Of a DNA stretch of 64,000 nt, positions 34,260-45,915 are shown in pieces. This DNA is from Bubalus kerabau (lineage: Eukaryota > Chordata > Mammalia > Artiodactyla > Bovidae): NCBI RefSeq assembly GCF_029407905.1, contig NC_073633.1, positions 30,828,501-30,892,500 of the forward strand. The letters run 5' to 3'. Position 1 is the stretch's first letter. The number at the start of each line of letters is the position of its first letter. Under the pieces are notes generated by a model. That model did not search any database, was not told the DNA's origin, and saw only the letters and a list, made by a program, of their open reading frames with translations. Position numbers and translations under genes: made by a program.

Positions 34260-36058
34260 CAACTACTATTTAATTTAACAAATAGTACAAAGTGGGACAA
34301 TAGAAATGGATTAGATCATGATTCTGTGATTTTATTATAATAATTGTGAATTGATGTATTAGCATTTCTCATGTTAAATAAACTAATCTTTAAAAACTAT
34401 ACTTTTTTGGAAGATTTTAAAATTGAGGTATAATTTCCATGCAGTAAAGTACACACATCATAAGTGTGCAACTCAGTAAATTTTCACAAAGTAAGCATAT
34501 CCAGAGCAGGAATCAAACATTTGCAGCTTACTTCCCACACCTTCCCAGTTAGTACTCCCTAAGGCTAGCACTATTCTGACCACTGTCATCATAGATTGCT
34601 TTAAAATTATGTTTAATTTTTAGCTACTATTGAGATTATGAGTCCTTCAAGAAAAAAAATTATATTTGGAAATTCTTTTTATTTTGAGAGAATACATTAA
34701 TTTTAACCACTTAAGAAGTTTGTGAGGAGGATGTCTTCCAAAACCATAATATCCATAAGAAAAGTCATCAATAAAGAGTATAAAAAGAGTTGTTAAAAAA
34801 GAAAAAAGTGAAAAGAAAAAGATCAGCTACCCGTCAGTCTTGATTATCCATATGCCTCAGTTGAAAATCATCTATTTAGAGCGATGAATGTGTAGCACAG
34901 TGACCATAGATATGTAGACTTTACATCCAGTCATTTGGCTATAAAGTATACTTATTGCCCCTCTACTTTTAAGGCTCATCAATGTATTGGCCCTACACTT
35001 GGCTTGAAGTGTTCAATGTTTTGCTCCCCATTCTTTTTGTCATCCCTTCCCTCACCATCTCAAACCACCCAGTCTGTCTAGCCAAAGGTGGATATAATAG
35101 AGTTACTGCTACTACTCCCTGCTAGTAGCTATTATTATTAACTGCCTACCAGTGCCTGGGGTTGACTGATGCTTCAAAAGTGTCATTTCTAAGTCTTTCT
35201 GAAATCCTATTGGGTAGGCGGTATTACTCCAATATATATGGAAACGTAGTTGCAAAGAGGTGTGGGTTTTCTTGAGGACATGTAGTCACAAAGAACTGAG
35301 CCAAGATTTATACCCAATTGTATCTGGCTCCAAAGCTTACCTGACTCTGGGAAGGCATAAAGGAACACTGGAGTGTTGGGGAGAGACAGGTAGGTGGTAG
35401 ACTCCGCAGCTGGGAAGGGAAGGTCTAACAAGGTAGTCTTTAGGTGCTCAGCTAGGGTAGGCATGGGCATAGTGAAGTTTGGGACTGAGATTAAGGGAGA
35501 GAGAAGGGGCTGGTGATGGTCAGGGCTGCAGGCAATGCTGGGTGGGGGCTATGAGTGGGAGGCTATGAGGACTGAGCCGACGGAAACCCATAGTTTCTCC
35601 AGTTCTGTTCACCAGGAAGGGAGAACTGGTGTCTGCAGCCCTTGGGGGACAAGGAGGCGGCATTTCCACATCTCAACCCCTCTGGCCTGGGCAGACAGCC
35701 AGAGCGGAGAGCCAGGGAAGCACCAAGGCAGGAGAGATCATTATCAGGAGGAAGGAAGCTCTGGCAGCTCCCACTAGTTTGTTTGTGACAAGCAGGCACT
35801 GGGCCACGGAAGTCCCTTGAGGTCAAGGGAAATGTGATCCTGGAACAGCGGGATGAAGCTGGGACACTCCCCTGACACTGTGCCTTCAGGGCTAAGTGAT
35901 CAAGCCAGCCAGAGCCAGGCCCAGGGCCCAGGACAGAAGAGTAGTGGGCTGGAGAAGGGGGAGGGCAGAGAGGCGGGGTGGGGGTGGGGTGGAGAGAAGA
36001 GAGGATTACGATCCTTGGAACACCTCATCAACAGTCCCTTGGCTAGAGAGGTAATGAC
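34260..36058. other. Intergenic, old repeats, no gene seen
   Basis: An old L1-type fragment is likely at 34400-34610 (AAATTGAGGTATAATTTCCA motif). A MIR-like stretch lies at about 35100-35330. At 35490-35960 the DNA is G-rich without a supported exon. Confidence 0.5.
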
Positions 36059-36059
36059 C

Positions 36060-36065
36060 TTTATT
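36060..36065 (-). terminator. Candidate poly(A) signal of the RNASE7-like gene
   Basis: AATAAA on the minus strand (TTTATT on plus), about 780 bases downstream of the RNASE7-like stop codon. A long 3' UTR would be needed; the assignment is inferred from position only. Confidence 0.35.
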
Positions 36066-36843
36066 GCAGCCAACATGGTGTAACTGGCTCTTCAGAGCTC
36101 TCCGACATTGCCTCACAGGTGAACTCTCACCCAGTGCCCCTCTGGTCCCTGTAGAGGTCTCCATTTCTGGCCCAGTGATTAAATAGAAAGGGCACTGCAT
36201 GCAGAGTCAGGAAACCCAGTTTCAAGTCCAAATGCTGCTACTAACCGCCCTGACAAGCTCTTTAATTAATAAAGCCGTCTGAAACCTCAATTTCCTCATC
36301 CCTAAAGAAGGAAGTAATCCCTGTCAAGTCTGTCTCACAAGGGATGCACGTGGACACACCGTGAAGAGCCTGAAATGCCATGTCATTGTGATGAGCCTCC
36401 TCCTCTTCCCTTCTGGCTGCCTCCCTGCACACAGGCCACCTCACTACCACATCAGGGCTGGGGAAGAGGCCCAGTTTAGGAACAGTAGTAACTCTTTCCT
36501 AAATCCCATACACTCTCTTTCCAGTCCTTTCTCCCTCGTGCCATGCTGCCATAAGAAGATGGGGGCATGGGAGAGATGTATGAGGCACAGACCAAGGAAC
36601 CCACACCCCTAAACTTATTGCAGATAAACTTCTGAAAAAACAGCAATAAAAAGTTGAGAGATCACCACCTCTTCTAGAGCTTAGCCTGCTAAGGTATCAC
36701 CTCAACCCTCCAGGCCCCTTTCTTTTCAGAGGAGCTTGAGCCAGGAAGGGTCCCAAGAGATGTCAGAAGAGAAACTTCTGGGTGGAGGAGTGGTCCAGAG
36801 GCCTGGAGAGGGAATTAACTCAAGCACAAGGAAGCCTGGAAAA

Positions 36844-37314
36844 CTAAAGGACTTTTTCCAGGTGGACTGGAACCAGCTTGAATTTCCCAGAGTCCCCTTT
36901 CTTGGGAGGCTTACAGGCCACGATGTAAGAAGTGACCCGTTTCTTCTCCTTGTACTTGCAGTCTGGGTATCTCCTTGAGGTAAGCTTACACTCAGTCAGG
37001 GATACAGGCTTCTGGCTTTGGTGGCAGTTATTCTCACGATTCTTGCAGGTTATGTTGGGAGTCTGACAAGTGGTGGCCACATTGGAGAAGGACTCATGCA
37101 GGAAGGTGTTGAGGTCTTTGCAGTGTTTGGAGAACTTGTTGATTTTGCGCATCGCAGCATTGCAGCCTTGAGGACTGGGCTGCACGTGCTGAGTTTCAAA
37201 CCACTGAGCTGGGGTCAGGTTCCCGGGCCTGGCACTGACTGCCTCCTCGGCCACCCACAGCCCCAGCAGCAGGAGCAGCAGCAGAGGGCAGAATCCTGCT
37301 CTGGCTGGAGCCAT
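36844..37314 (-). CDS. RNASE7: RNASE7-like cationic secreted ribonuclease
   Basis: Secreted RNase A superfamily enzyme that cleaves RNA after pyrimidines. In other mammals RNase 7 is an antimicrobial protein of skin and epithelia. The 156-residue ORF is in one exon, as usual for the family. Residues 1-28 form a signal peptide with a run of seven leucines ending in VSA. The mature protein of 128 residues has eight cysteines. Its catalytic residues all stand at the family positions: His15 (QWFETQHVQP), Lys38 (CKDLNTF) and His123 (PVHLEKVL). Counting by eye, it has 23 Lys/Arg against 9 Asp/Glu, so it is strongly basic. Two N-glycosylation sequons (NLT near the mature N-terminus and NIT in the middle) are present. 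A polypyrimidine stretch and AG lie just before the ATG, so a non-coding first exon upstream is likely. It looks functional and is the intact relative of the broken copy at 19218-19685. Confidence 0.94.
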   Translation of the reverse strand: MAPARAGFCPLLLLLLLGLWVAEEAVSARPGNLTPAQWFETQHVQPSPQGCNAAMRKINKFSKHCKDLNTFLHESFSNVATTCQTPNITCKNRENNCHQSQKPVSLTECKLTSRRYPDCKYKEKKRVTSYIVACKPPKKGDSGKFKLVPVHLEKVL

Positions 37315-37324
37315 CTCTCTTAGG

Positions 37325-39200
37325 GGGCACAGTTAGAAGGGAGGAGTGGGGTCTCTGGGGATGGAGAGCAGGAGGTGGAAATTAGCCCTCCTGAACCTGC
37401 TCCTTCCAGCTGATCACCGTCTCCCTCCCCATCTGTCTCCTCCTCCCTCTGCCCGTGTCTTTCACCTCCTCTCTGTGTGCCCACAGCTGCTATGACCCCT
37501 TCCCATGATCCTAGGGCTCTGTCCCCCTCATCTTGTGTCCCTATCTTCTTTCATTCATTCTGTCCCACACATCTCCTACTCCTTGCTTTGTCTCCTCTCC
37601 CTCACATCCATCCTTCTGTGTCCCTGTTTCTATCCTTTTCTCTGTTTTGTACCCTCCATGACTCCATCTCCATCTCCTCCAAAGCCCCAGTTTGTGCCCC
37701 CAGCCCCTAGCATCTCTCTCCTCTCCCCTTTGTGTCCTCATCCCTCCACATTGAGTCCTTCCTTTGTCCACCTTGTCACTCACCTGAGGGTACTCTTATC
37801 TGGCCAGAACCCATCCCTTCCCTGTCTTCTCTCCTCACCCACGTTCTACTGTGGCCTCACCTCGTCAGTGAGTCTTCCTGTTGCAATGCTGGCTCAGTGA
37901 GCACAGCTTCCGTCCGCTGGTCTTCAGATGTCTGCGGGCCTCCTTTCCTACCACGAACTCCTTAAGAGCTGGCCTGGCCTGTGGTGCCTTTATTTGGGTG
38001 TGGGCTGGGAAGCAGCCCTGGATCAGGAAATGAATCAGGTTCATGCCTTTCCACTTACATATTCCAAGTGTAGTAAGTGGGGCTAGTACACCTGCCTAAA
38101 CATCTTTTGCAATGAGGAAGTCTGAATCGGCATACTCAAAGAGTAGATCTGGCCTCTAGCCACAAGGTTGTAATGATTCTGATAAAACACTTGACCCAGG
38201 TGTCTACCCCAAATGACAGCTGTCATTTATCCTCTCCTATATACACCTCTGATTCTTATTCTGGGAAAAGCCCATGGCTGTGGTGGTAAGGGTTGCTTTT
38301 TTTCTGATCTGAGATACAGATGGAATAGCCTAGGTGGTTACTTTGCGTGACTTCCTGTCATCAGGACTTTTTGCTAATCTTTTGGAGGAGACAGGGAAGC
38401 GGACCAATCATCACAGCCACTATTCCCAGCATCATTCCAACTCAACCATTCTACAGTGATTCATCCTTCTGGGTCCCTCCTGTTCCAGGGTCATCAAGCA
38501 AGGTCACCTGGCTTTACCTGGAGATGATGCCAACACCTCTCTTCCTTCACTCTTTCCCTTACTGCTCTGTTAAAATTTTCAGCACTTAGTGTCCAAATTT
38601 GAGAATGCTGCTGGTGGGGATGCTGCTCCACAGCTAACTAGACCTTCCTCCACCGGTGTTCCCTGTTCCTCGTGGCAGTTACAGCTGTGTGGAGAGCTGG
38701 AGTCAATGCCACTCCTGTGGCTCCAGTGAGCTCGGTACGTGAGACTCAGAAGGACTGAGATACCCAGGCAGAGAAGCATCACTGCAGGTGGATGGGAAGG
38801 CCTAGAAAATGGACATGAACAGTGTTCTTCTTCTCAGGATTTACTTGTAAGCAGTAAGTGATCTCAGAATAGTGGATTCAGGTTCGTTCACGTAGTCAGT
38901 ATTTGTTGAGCATCTACTATGGGCCAAGGAGCTTGGGATATACCAGTGAATAAAAGAGTCAAAGTCCCTACCTTTGGAATGCTTACGTTTCACTGGGGAA
39001 GAGAATCTTTACATTACGTTGGAGGAAAGACAGTTAAAAAATACATATTTTGCTCAAAGTGATCATTGCTAAGGAAAAAAGAACAAATGGAGATTGGTAG
39101 GCAGTGATTTTTAAACAGTCATTGAAGTAGGTGACTGGAAAAACACTTGAAGGTGAGAAAGTGAACTTATGCTTGTTTGGGGAAGAAGGCTCCAAGCTGA
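37325..39200. other. Intergenic, upstream of the RNASE7-like gene
   Basis: A pyrimidine-rich stretch (about 37390-37760) lies upstream of the coding exon and may contain its promoter or non-coding exon, which I could not place. A LINE2/MIR-like piece lies at about 38885-39000 (TGTTGAGCATCTACTATGGG). Confidence 0.5.
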
Positions 39201-39205
39201 GGGAT

Positions 39206-40660
39206 TCAGTTCAGTTCAGTCACTCAGTCATGTCCAGCTCTTTGCAATCCCATGGACTACAGCACGCCAGGCTTCCCTGTCCATTGCTGAAACCCATGTC
39301 CATTGAGTTGGTGATGCCATCCAACCATCTCATCCTCTGTCATCCCCTTCTCCTGCCTTCAATTTTTCCCAGAATCAGGATCTTTTCCAGTGAGTCAGTT
39401 CTTCGCATGAGGTGGCCAAAGTATTGGAGTTTCAGCTTCGGCATCAGTCCTTCCAATGAATATTCAGGACTGATTTCCTTTAGGATTAACTGGTTGGATT
39501 TCCTTGCAGTCCAAGTGACTCTCAAGAGTCTTCTCCAACACCACAGTTCAAAAACACCAATCCTTCTGTGCTCAGCTTTCTTTATAGCCCAACTCTTACA
39601 TCCATACATGACTACTGGAAAAACCATAGCTTTGACTAGATGGACCTTTGTTGGCAAAATGATGTCTCTGCTTTTTAATATGCTGTCTAGGTTGGTCATA
39701 GTTTTCTTCCAAGGAGCAAGTGTCTTTTAATTTCATGGCTGCAGTCACCAGCTGCAGCAATTTTGGAGCCCAAGAAAATAAAGTCTGTCACTGTTTCCAT
39801 TGTTTCTCCATCTATTTGCCATGAAGTGATAAGACTGGATGCCATGATCTTAGTTTTTTGAATGCTGAGTTTTAAGCCAACTTTTTCACTCTCCTCTTTC
39901 ACTTTCATCAAGAGGCTCTTTAGTTCCTCTTCACTTTCTGCCATAAGGATGGTGTCATCTGCATATCTGAGGTTATTGATATTTCTCCCAGCAATCTTGA
40001 TTCCAGCTTGTGCTTCCTCCAGCCCAGCGTTTCTCATGATGTACTCTGCATATAAGTTAAATAAGCAGGATGACAATATACAGACTTGACGTACTCCTTT
40101 TCCTATTTGGAACCAGTCTGTTGTTCCATGTCCAGTTCTAACTGTTGCCTCTTGACCTGAATACAGATTTGTCAGGAGGCAGATCAGGTGGTCTGGTATT
40201 CCCATCTCTTTCAGAATTTTCCACAGTTTGTTGTGATCCACACAGTCAAAGGCTTTGGTGTAATCAATAAAGCAGAAGTAAATGTTTTTCTGGAACTCTC
40301 TTGCTTTTTCAATGATCCAGCGGATGTTGGCAATTTGATCTCTGGTTTTCTCTGCCTTTTCTAAAACCAGCTTTAACACCTGGAAGTTCACGTACTGTTG
40401 AAGCCTGGCTTGGAGAATTCTGAGCATTACTTTGCTAGCGTGTAAGATGAGTACAATGGTGTGGTAGTTTGAACATTCTTTGGCATTGCCTTTCTTTGGC
40501 ATTGGAATGAAAACTGACCTTTTCCAGTCCTGTGGCCACTGCTGAGTTTTCCAAATTTGCTGGCATATTGAGCGCAGCCCTTTAACAGCATTATCTTTTA
40601 GGATTTGAAATAGCTCAACTGGAATTCCATCACCTCCACTAGCCTTGTTCATAGTGATGT
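39206..40660 (-). mobile_element. BovB (RTE) LINE, 5'-truncated, long RT open frame
   Basis: Begins on plus with TTCAGTTCAGTTCAGTCACTCA (the reversed 3' end). A single minus-strand open frame of 318 codons (40652-39696) covers much of the reverse transcriptase, including FIDYTKAFDCVDHNKLWKIL and the YADD catalytic motif. A shift near 39700 separates the last part (39699-39340). It is truncated at the 5' end and lacks the endonuclease. No clear TSD was found. Confidence 0.93.
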
Positions 40661-40867
40661 TGTCCCCTCTCCAGTATGAAAAAGCAGAGGGGACAGCACT
40701 GCAAAGGCCCTATAGCAGATGGATGCCGGGGGGGTTGGAGGAACAGTAAGAGTCCAGTGTGGCTGGAGCGGGTAAGTGATAGGGTCAGAGGGGTCCAGAG
40801 GCCAGATCATGGAAGCCTCAGAGACCATTAGAAGGACTGTGGTGGAGGGCTGAAACAAGAAAAAAAA

Positions 40868-41090
40868 GAAAGGACTGTGGTGGCTCAGTGGTAAAGAGTC
40901 GCCTGCCAATGCAGGAAACACAGGAAGCACAGATTTGATTCCTGGGCTGGGAAGATCCCCTAGAATAGGAAATGGCAACCTGCTCCAGTATTCTTGCTTG
41001 GACGTTTCCATGAACAGAAGAGCCTGGCAGATTACCGTCCATGGGGTTGCAAAGAGTTGAGCATGGCTGAGCAACTGAGCATGCACACAC
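40868..41090 (+). mobile_element. Bov-tA SINE
   Basis: Head GTGGTGGCTCAGTGGTAAAG, body with GCTGGGAAGATCCCCTAGAA, tail GAGCATGGCTGAGCAACTGA. Confidence 0.9.
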
Positions 41091-41119
41091 AAGTTTTGCT
41101 AAGCAGAGGAATAAAGAGA

Positions 41120-41275
41120 GTTTCCAGGTGGCCTAGCGGCTAGGAGTCCAGACTTTCATTGCCATGGCCTGAGTTCAATTCCTGGTCAGGAAGCAGATCC
41201 TGCAAGCTGTGTAGTAAAAAACAAACAAAAAAAAAACAACAAAAAAAAAAAAACAAAAACAAAAACAAAAACACG
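41120..41275 (+). mobile_element. CHR-type SINE with long A-rich tail
   Basis: GTTTCCAGGTGGCCTAGCGG, then TTCAATTCCTGGTCAGGAAG, and a 55-base (A)n/(AAAAAC)n tail at 41218-41272. Confidence 0.83.
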
Positions 41276-43310
41276 CAGAGGAGTAGATCTATCTGTTTAA
41301 AGATTCCCTGGCTGTTGTGTGTATGTGACTGCAGAGAAGCCACACGAACCATCCAGGTCGTACAAACCTGAGCCATACAGTTTGTGTTCTGGTCCAGAAG
41401 TTAGGATTTTGAGTCAGGGAGGTGGGGTGTTTGTTTTGAGGTTGGGGACGTCATTTTAGTAGCTCGAGAATACAGCTGTGGGTCAGGATGGAGAATCTTT
41501 GGAAGAAAAAATGGTGTTGGAGTGAGAAACACCACTAGATGGCAGCAGAGAACCAGGAGCAGGTTAACAGGCCTCTGACTCCCCTGGCTCCCCCTTGGTG
41601 AGGCCTTGGCGGTGGTAACAGCATTCACTGCTTTGTTCAGGTGCCTGATTCTTGTTTGAACTTCTGGGTAGAGAATTATGCCTCTGCTGCTGTAGGAATC
41701 CAAGGGTTAAAGCAGAATGTGGACAGAATGCAGATCAGCCCAGGCCAGTCCTGCCCTGGACTGGAGGCTGGGGTTAGAGAGGGGGTGGAAAGACCAAGAG
41801 CTCATTTGGATTCCTCGCCTGCCGGACTCCTCCTCACTTCTTATTATTCTAGAGTGAGATGATTCCAAACCACAGCTTGCCCTCTGCTCTTGTGTTTTCC
41901 TGTTAACATAATTATCCAGTTTGCTCTTCGACTTCATCGTGTGGGGTTCTAAAAAAAGTCTACCTTAGTGCTCTGTGAAAGTAAACACAGCCACACTGTC
42001 TCAGGTCAAAGGGAAGAGGGAGTCAACATTTAGATTTGCACGTGAAAACTGAACAGTTAAACCGACTGTTTACACAGTTCAGGCTGAAACCCTTACTTTG
42101 CCTCCATTATTTGGATAAGGCAGGTGATTTCATTTATTTATTCACTGAAACCATACAGTTTCCAAGATCTGATTCACTTTGCACTCTGTAGGATAATTTT
42201 GCCATGTTTCCTTCACTGTATTCACAGGGCGAGAAAGGATGGAGGAAGGGGAATAAGGTTAGGGAGAACAAAAGGAGTCAGGCATCAGGCCAAGGACTGG
42301 TCGGGAAGGCTGGCAGAAGGGAGAAGAGAAAAATTAAAGAGGGGAGAGAAGAAGACAGAATGGTGGGAGAGAAGATGAGGGGGAAGCAAGCCTCTCTGCA
42401 GGGCTGCAAGGTAGCCTCCTTCTCCTTCAGTGTCATAGTCTCTGCTCTAGGCCTAACCTTTCCCTGGGCCACTGCTGTGTGTGTGTGTGGTGTATGGTGC
42501 ATGTGTGTGTGTGTTTAAAGTTGTTGGGGTGGGTGTTGTAAAAATCCCAACAGTGCCAGGTGGACCTCTGCCTGTCTTCCCCTCAGGACAACAGCTGCTA
42601 CTTCCTCTAGCCCTCGCTAGGAGGGGTTGAAGGGGGCTGGGAGAGAGGAGGCTGAACTTGGATTGGTGCCCACCCTTCAGAGCCTAGGCTCTCTCTTTTC
42701 TGGAGTTCTACACAGCCTCTGGAGACCCATGGAAAGTCCATGAGCCTTTCCCTCCAAGCAGGAGCAGATCCAAGCTCTGTTATTCTGTGTTGCTCCTAGG
42801 ATATATAAAGGTAATGGACTCATTTTTGCAGACGAGGAAAGTGAAACAAATAGCAAGTTGGGGTCAGATGTGGGATTCGCTTTGGGTCTTTGAATTCTCA
42901 TGACCTCTTTTGGAACAGCTGGGATCTGTAGGAGGCAGCAGTGACGGAAGTTTGGAATCCTTGGCTCCTAGACCAGTGCCTTTAGACCAGCCAGGATGTA
43001 GGGGTGGGGAACCTGGTGTGGGCTTGAGAGGCCTCACCAGGTCACTCTGTCCCGTAAGCCATTGCCTGTTCCTTGTTTGTCTATGGAGTAAGTTAGAAAT
43101 TCCTTAGCTTGATACTCAAGGTCTGCCACCATCTGGCAAACCTACCTTTCTAACTTTGTCTCTGACTTTTCTCCCACTGAGTGCCTCAGTCTTAGCCAGG
43201 ATGGTTTTTTTTTCTTTCCTCAAACATGCCTTTCATAATTCTCCCCACCCCCTCTTTTTTTTTTTCAAGCTTTGAGGCTGCAACTATCTCGCCTTTCTTC
43301 TTCCTTCAGG
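41276..43310. other. Intergenic, no gene seen
   Basis: Mostly unique-looking DNA, with a GT-rich tract at 42476-42513. No exon recognised. Confidence 0.5.
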
Positions 43311-43790
43311 ACATTTTATTGAAGTACACTTGACTTAGTGTTTCAGGTTATACATATACACGTACACTATTTTCAGATTATTTTCCATTAGAGGTTATTA
43401 CAAGATACTGACTATAGTTCCCTGTGCTAGACAGTAAAGCTTTGCTGCTTGATGCGTATCTATTTCTTTTAATTAGAAATTTAGTATTCTATTCATACTA
43501 AGTCAAACAAGTGGAATCAAAATGTCACAAATTTTTTGGGCAAAAATTCATACATTTTCTAAAATATATGTTATACATGCTATTTATATTTTTTAAAATT
43601 TTATTTTGTATTGGAATATAACCAATTAACAACATTGTGATACTTTCAGGTAAACAGCAAAGGGACTCAGACATACATATACTTATATCCATTCTCTCCC
43701 AAACTCCCCTTGCATCCAGGTGTCTACATAACATTGAGCAGGTTTCCATGTGCTATACAGTAGGCTCATAACTCTCTTTATATCCACCTA
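43310..43790 (-). mobile_element. L1 fragments in reverse orientation
   Basis: Two adjoining antisense L1 pieces: about 43315-43490 (ACTATAGTTCCCTGTGCTAG) and 43590-43790 (GGAATATAACCAATTAACAA, TTTCCATGTGCTATACAGTA). Confidence 0.8.
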
Positions 43791-44595
43791 ATTGTTCCTT
43801 GAGATCCATCCAAAGGTTTCAATTTCCCTCCAAAAAGCTTTCTTTGGCCTTCCTAATTCAGAGGGATCTCTCTCATCTTTAAATTCCTACATTTACTGTC
43901 TTCAAAATGTATAATTTTCTGCCTTGAATCATTGGTTATTTCTTCATATATATTTGTTTTCCTCCAGTTTTGACTGTCAATTCCCAGAAGACACGGACCA
44001 TCTGTTAGACTTTTCCCACAGGATATAGCACAGTTAGTGACCCTAAAGGATTCAAATTCAATGTTAGAAGACATTTGTCCTGGCCTCGGGTGATCCCATT
44101 CCCAGGTGGTATCACCTGAATGATCCCAGTCCCAGTTGAGGAACTGACAGTGCAGCTGCTGAACTCTAACCCTGGGGTGAAGGTCAGACTATGGCAAGGA
44201 GGTTGAAGTGGCTGAAACAATCCTTTGAGTTCAAGGACAACCCAGGACAGTTTGCTATTGGAACCATTTGATTTGGAAAAGGCAAAGGTAAAGCCACCAA
44301 GATTGTAGTGAGCTCACTTAGGGCTCCCCCTCGATCATAGGGAATCATCTTTGCACTTGTTAGTCTAGCCAGTGGTTCTAGAATCCTACCATTGGGAAGG
44401 GGAGGAGGGAGAGAATGTGTACATGGCTGTGTGTAGAGAGTCAGTGTCAGGGGAAAAAGAACAAAAGGGTGTTCCAGTGATGAACGGTCAGCAGTCCTTT
44501 GGCTGGCAGAAGAACCAGTGCCTTCACAAGCAAAGTCAAACAAACAAAAAATCTCTAAGTCTTAGATAGTTTGCTCTTGTTAGGGAATCTGATTC
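43791..44595. other. Intergenic, no gene seen
   Basis: No supported exon or repeat copy. Confidence 0.45.
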
Positions 44596-44599
44596 TGTC

Positions 44600-44805
44600 A
44601 CTAGACCAGAAGCTTTCCACCTCAGCACACGCTACACTTTGATCCGGGTGCGTCTTTGCTGTGGGAGCTGTCTTATGCAATGGAAGACGTTGAGCAGCAT
44701 CTCCGGCCTCTATCCGCTAGATGCCAGTAGCGCCTCCCAGTTGTGACAACCAAAAAAGTCTCCAGACATGATTAACTGCTCCCCCTTGAGAACCACTGAT
44801 TTAGA
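44600..44805. mobile_element. MER5A-like hAT (Charlie) DNA transposon fossil
   Basis: Contains AGCATCTCCGGCCTCTATCC, TAGATGCCAGTAGCGCCTCC and the end CCCTTGAGAACCACTGATTT, typical of MER5-type non-autonomous elements. Confidence 0.8.
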
Positions 44806-45344
44806 CAGGTGGCCTCAAGCAAGCTGCTGTCCCTCTCTAAAAGTTAGTTTCTTCATCTCTAGGATGATTGTTGTATAAGTAAAGTCCAGTATAACTGGGT
44901 AACAATTTAACAAATCTCAGGCCTCAGGTGCAGATGAAACCATGACAAGGATGTCAGAATGGATGAAGCAATACTATGGATCAGGATGGGATTTTAAAGA
45001 CCAAACCACAAGGATTGAAGATTGAAACTCAAAGGCCAATCATACACTCAGCACTTTTTTCTGGTTCCATGATCATGACTTTGTAACATATGTTCATCCG
45101 TGTGTTGTTCCTACTGAATTGTAAATTTAATCTGGACTGGAACTGTCTCATTTACTTTTCTATTTCCCCCAATATTTGTTGTAGTGCTTTTCAGGCATTA
45201 CAGAGGGCTCTAGATTGGCCGTGGGGATGTGGGGAGGTCACTTGGCTCATTTGGGGAATGTAAAACTTGCCAATGTTGAGTGAGTTGGGAATAAAAAGTA
45301 AGTTGGTATAGGACCATAACTAGATATCCAACTATATATTGTTT
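44806..45344. other. Intergenic, no gene seen
   Basis: No supported exon or repeat copy. Confidence 0.45.
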
Positions 45345-45356
45345 AATGACTAAAAG

Positions 45357-45903
45357 ACGCTTACTCCTTGGAAGGAAAGTTATGACCAACCTAGATAGCA
45401 TATTGAAAAGCAGAGACATTACTTTGCCAACAAAGGTCCGTCTAGTCAAGGCTATGGTTTTTCCAGTAGTCATGTATGGATGTGAGAGTTGGACTGTGAA
45501 GAAAGCTGAGTGCTGAAGAATTGATGCTTTTGAACTGTGGTGTTGGAGAAGACTCTTGAGAGTCCCTTGGACTGCAAGGAGATCCAACCAGTCCATTCTG
45601 ATGGAGATCAGTCCTGGGTGTTCTTTGGAAGGAATGATGCTGAAGCTGAAACTCCAGTACTTTGGCTACCTCATGTGAAGAGTTGATTCATTGGAAAAGA
45701 CTCTGATGCTGGGAGGGATTGGGGGCAGGAGGAGAAGGGGACTACAGAGGATGAGATGGCTGGATGGCATCACTGACTTGATGGACGTGAGTCTGAGTGA
45801 ACTCCGGGAGTTGGTGATGGACAGGGAGGCCTGGTGTGCTGCGATTCATGGGGTCACAAAGAGTAGGACATGACTGAGCAACTGAACTGAACTGAACTGA
45901 CTG
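45357..45903 (+). mobile_element. BovB 3' fragment with 12-bp TSD
   Basis: 547 bp of BovB 3' sequence, starting GACGCTTACTCCTTGGAAGG and ending in CTGAACTGAACTGACTG. The perfect direct repeat AATGACTAAAAG lies at 45345-45356 and 45904-45915. 5'-truncated, non-coding. Confidence 0.95.
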
Positions 45904-45915
45904 AATGACTAAAAG

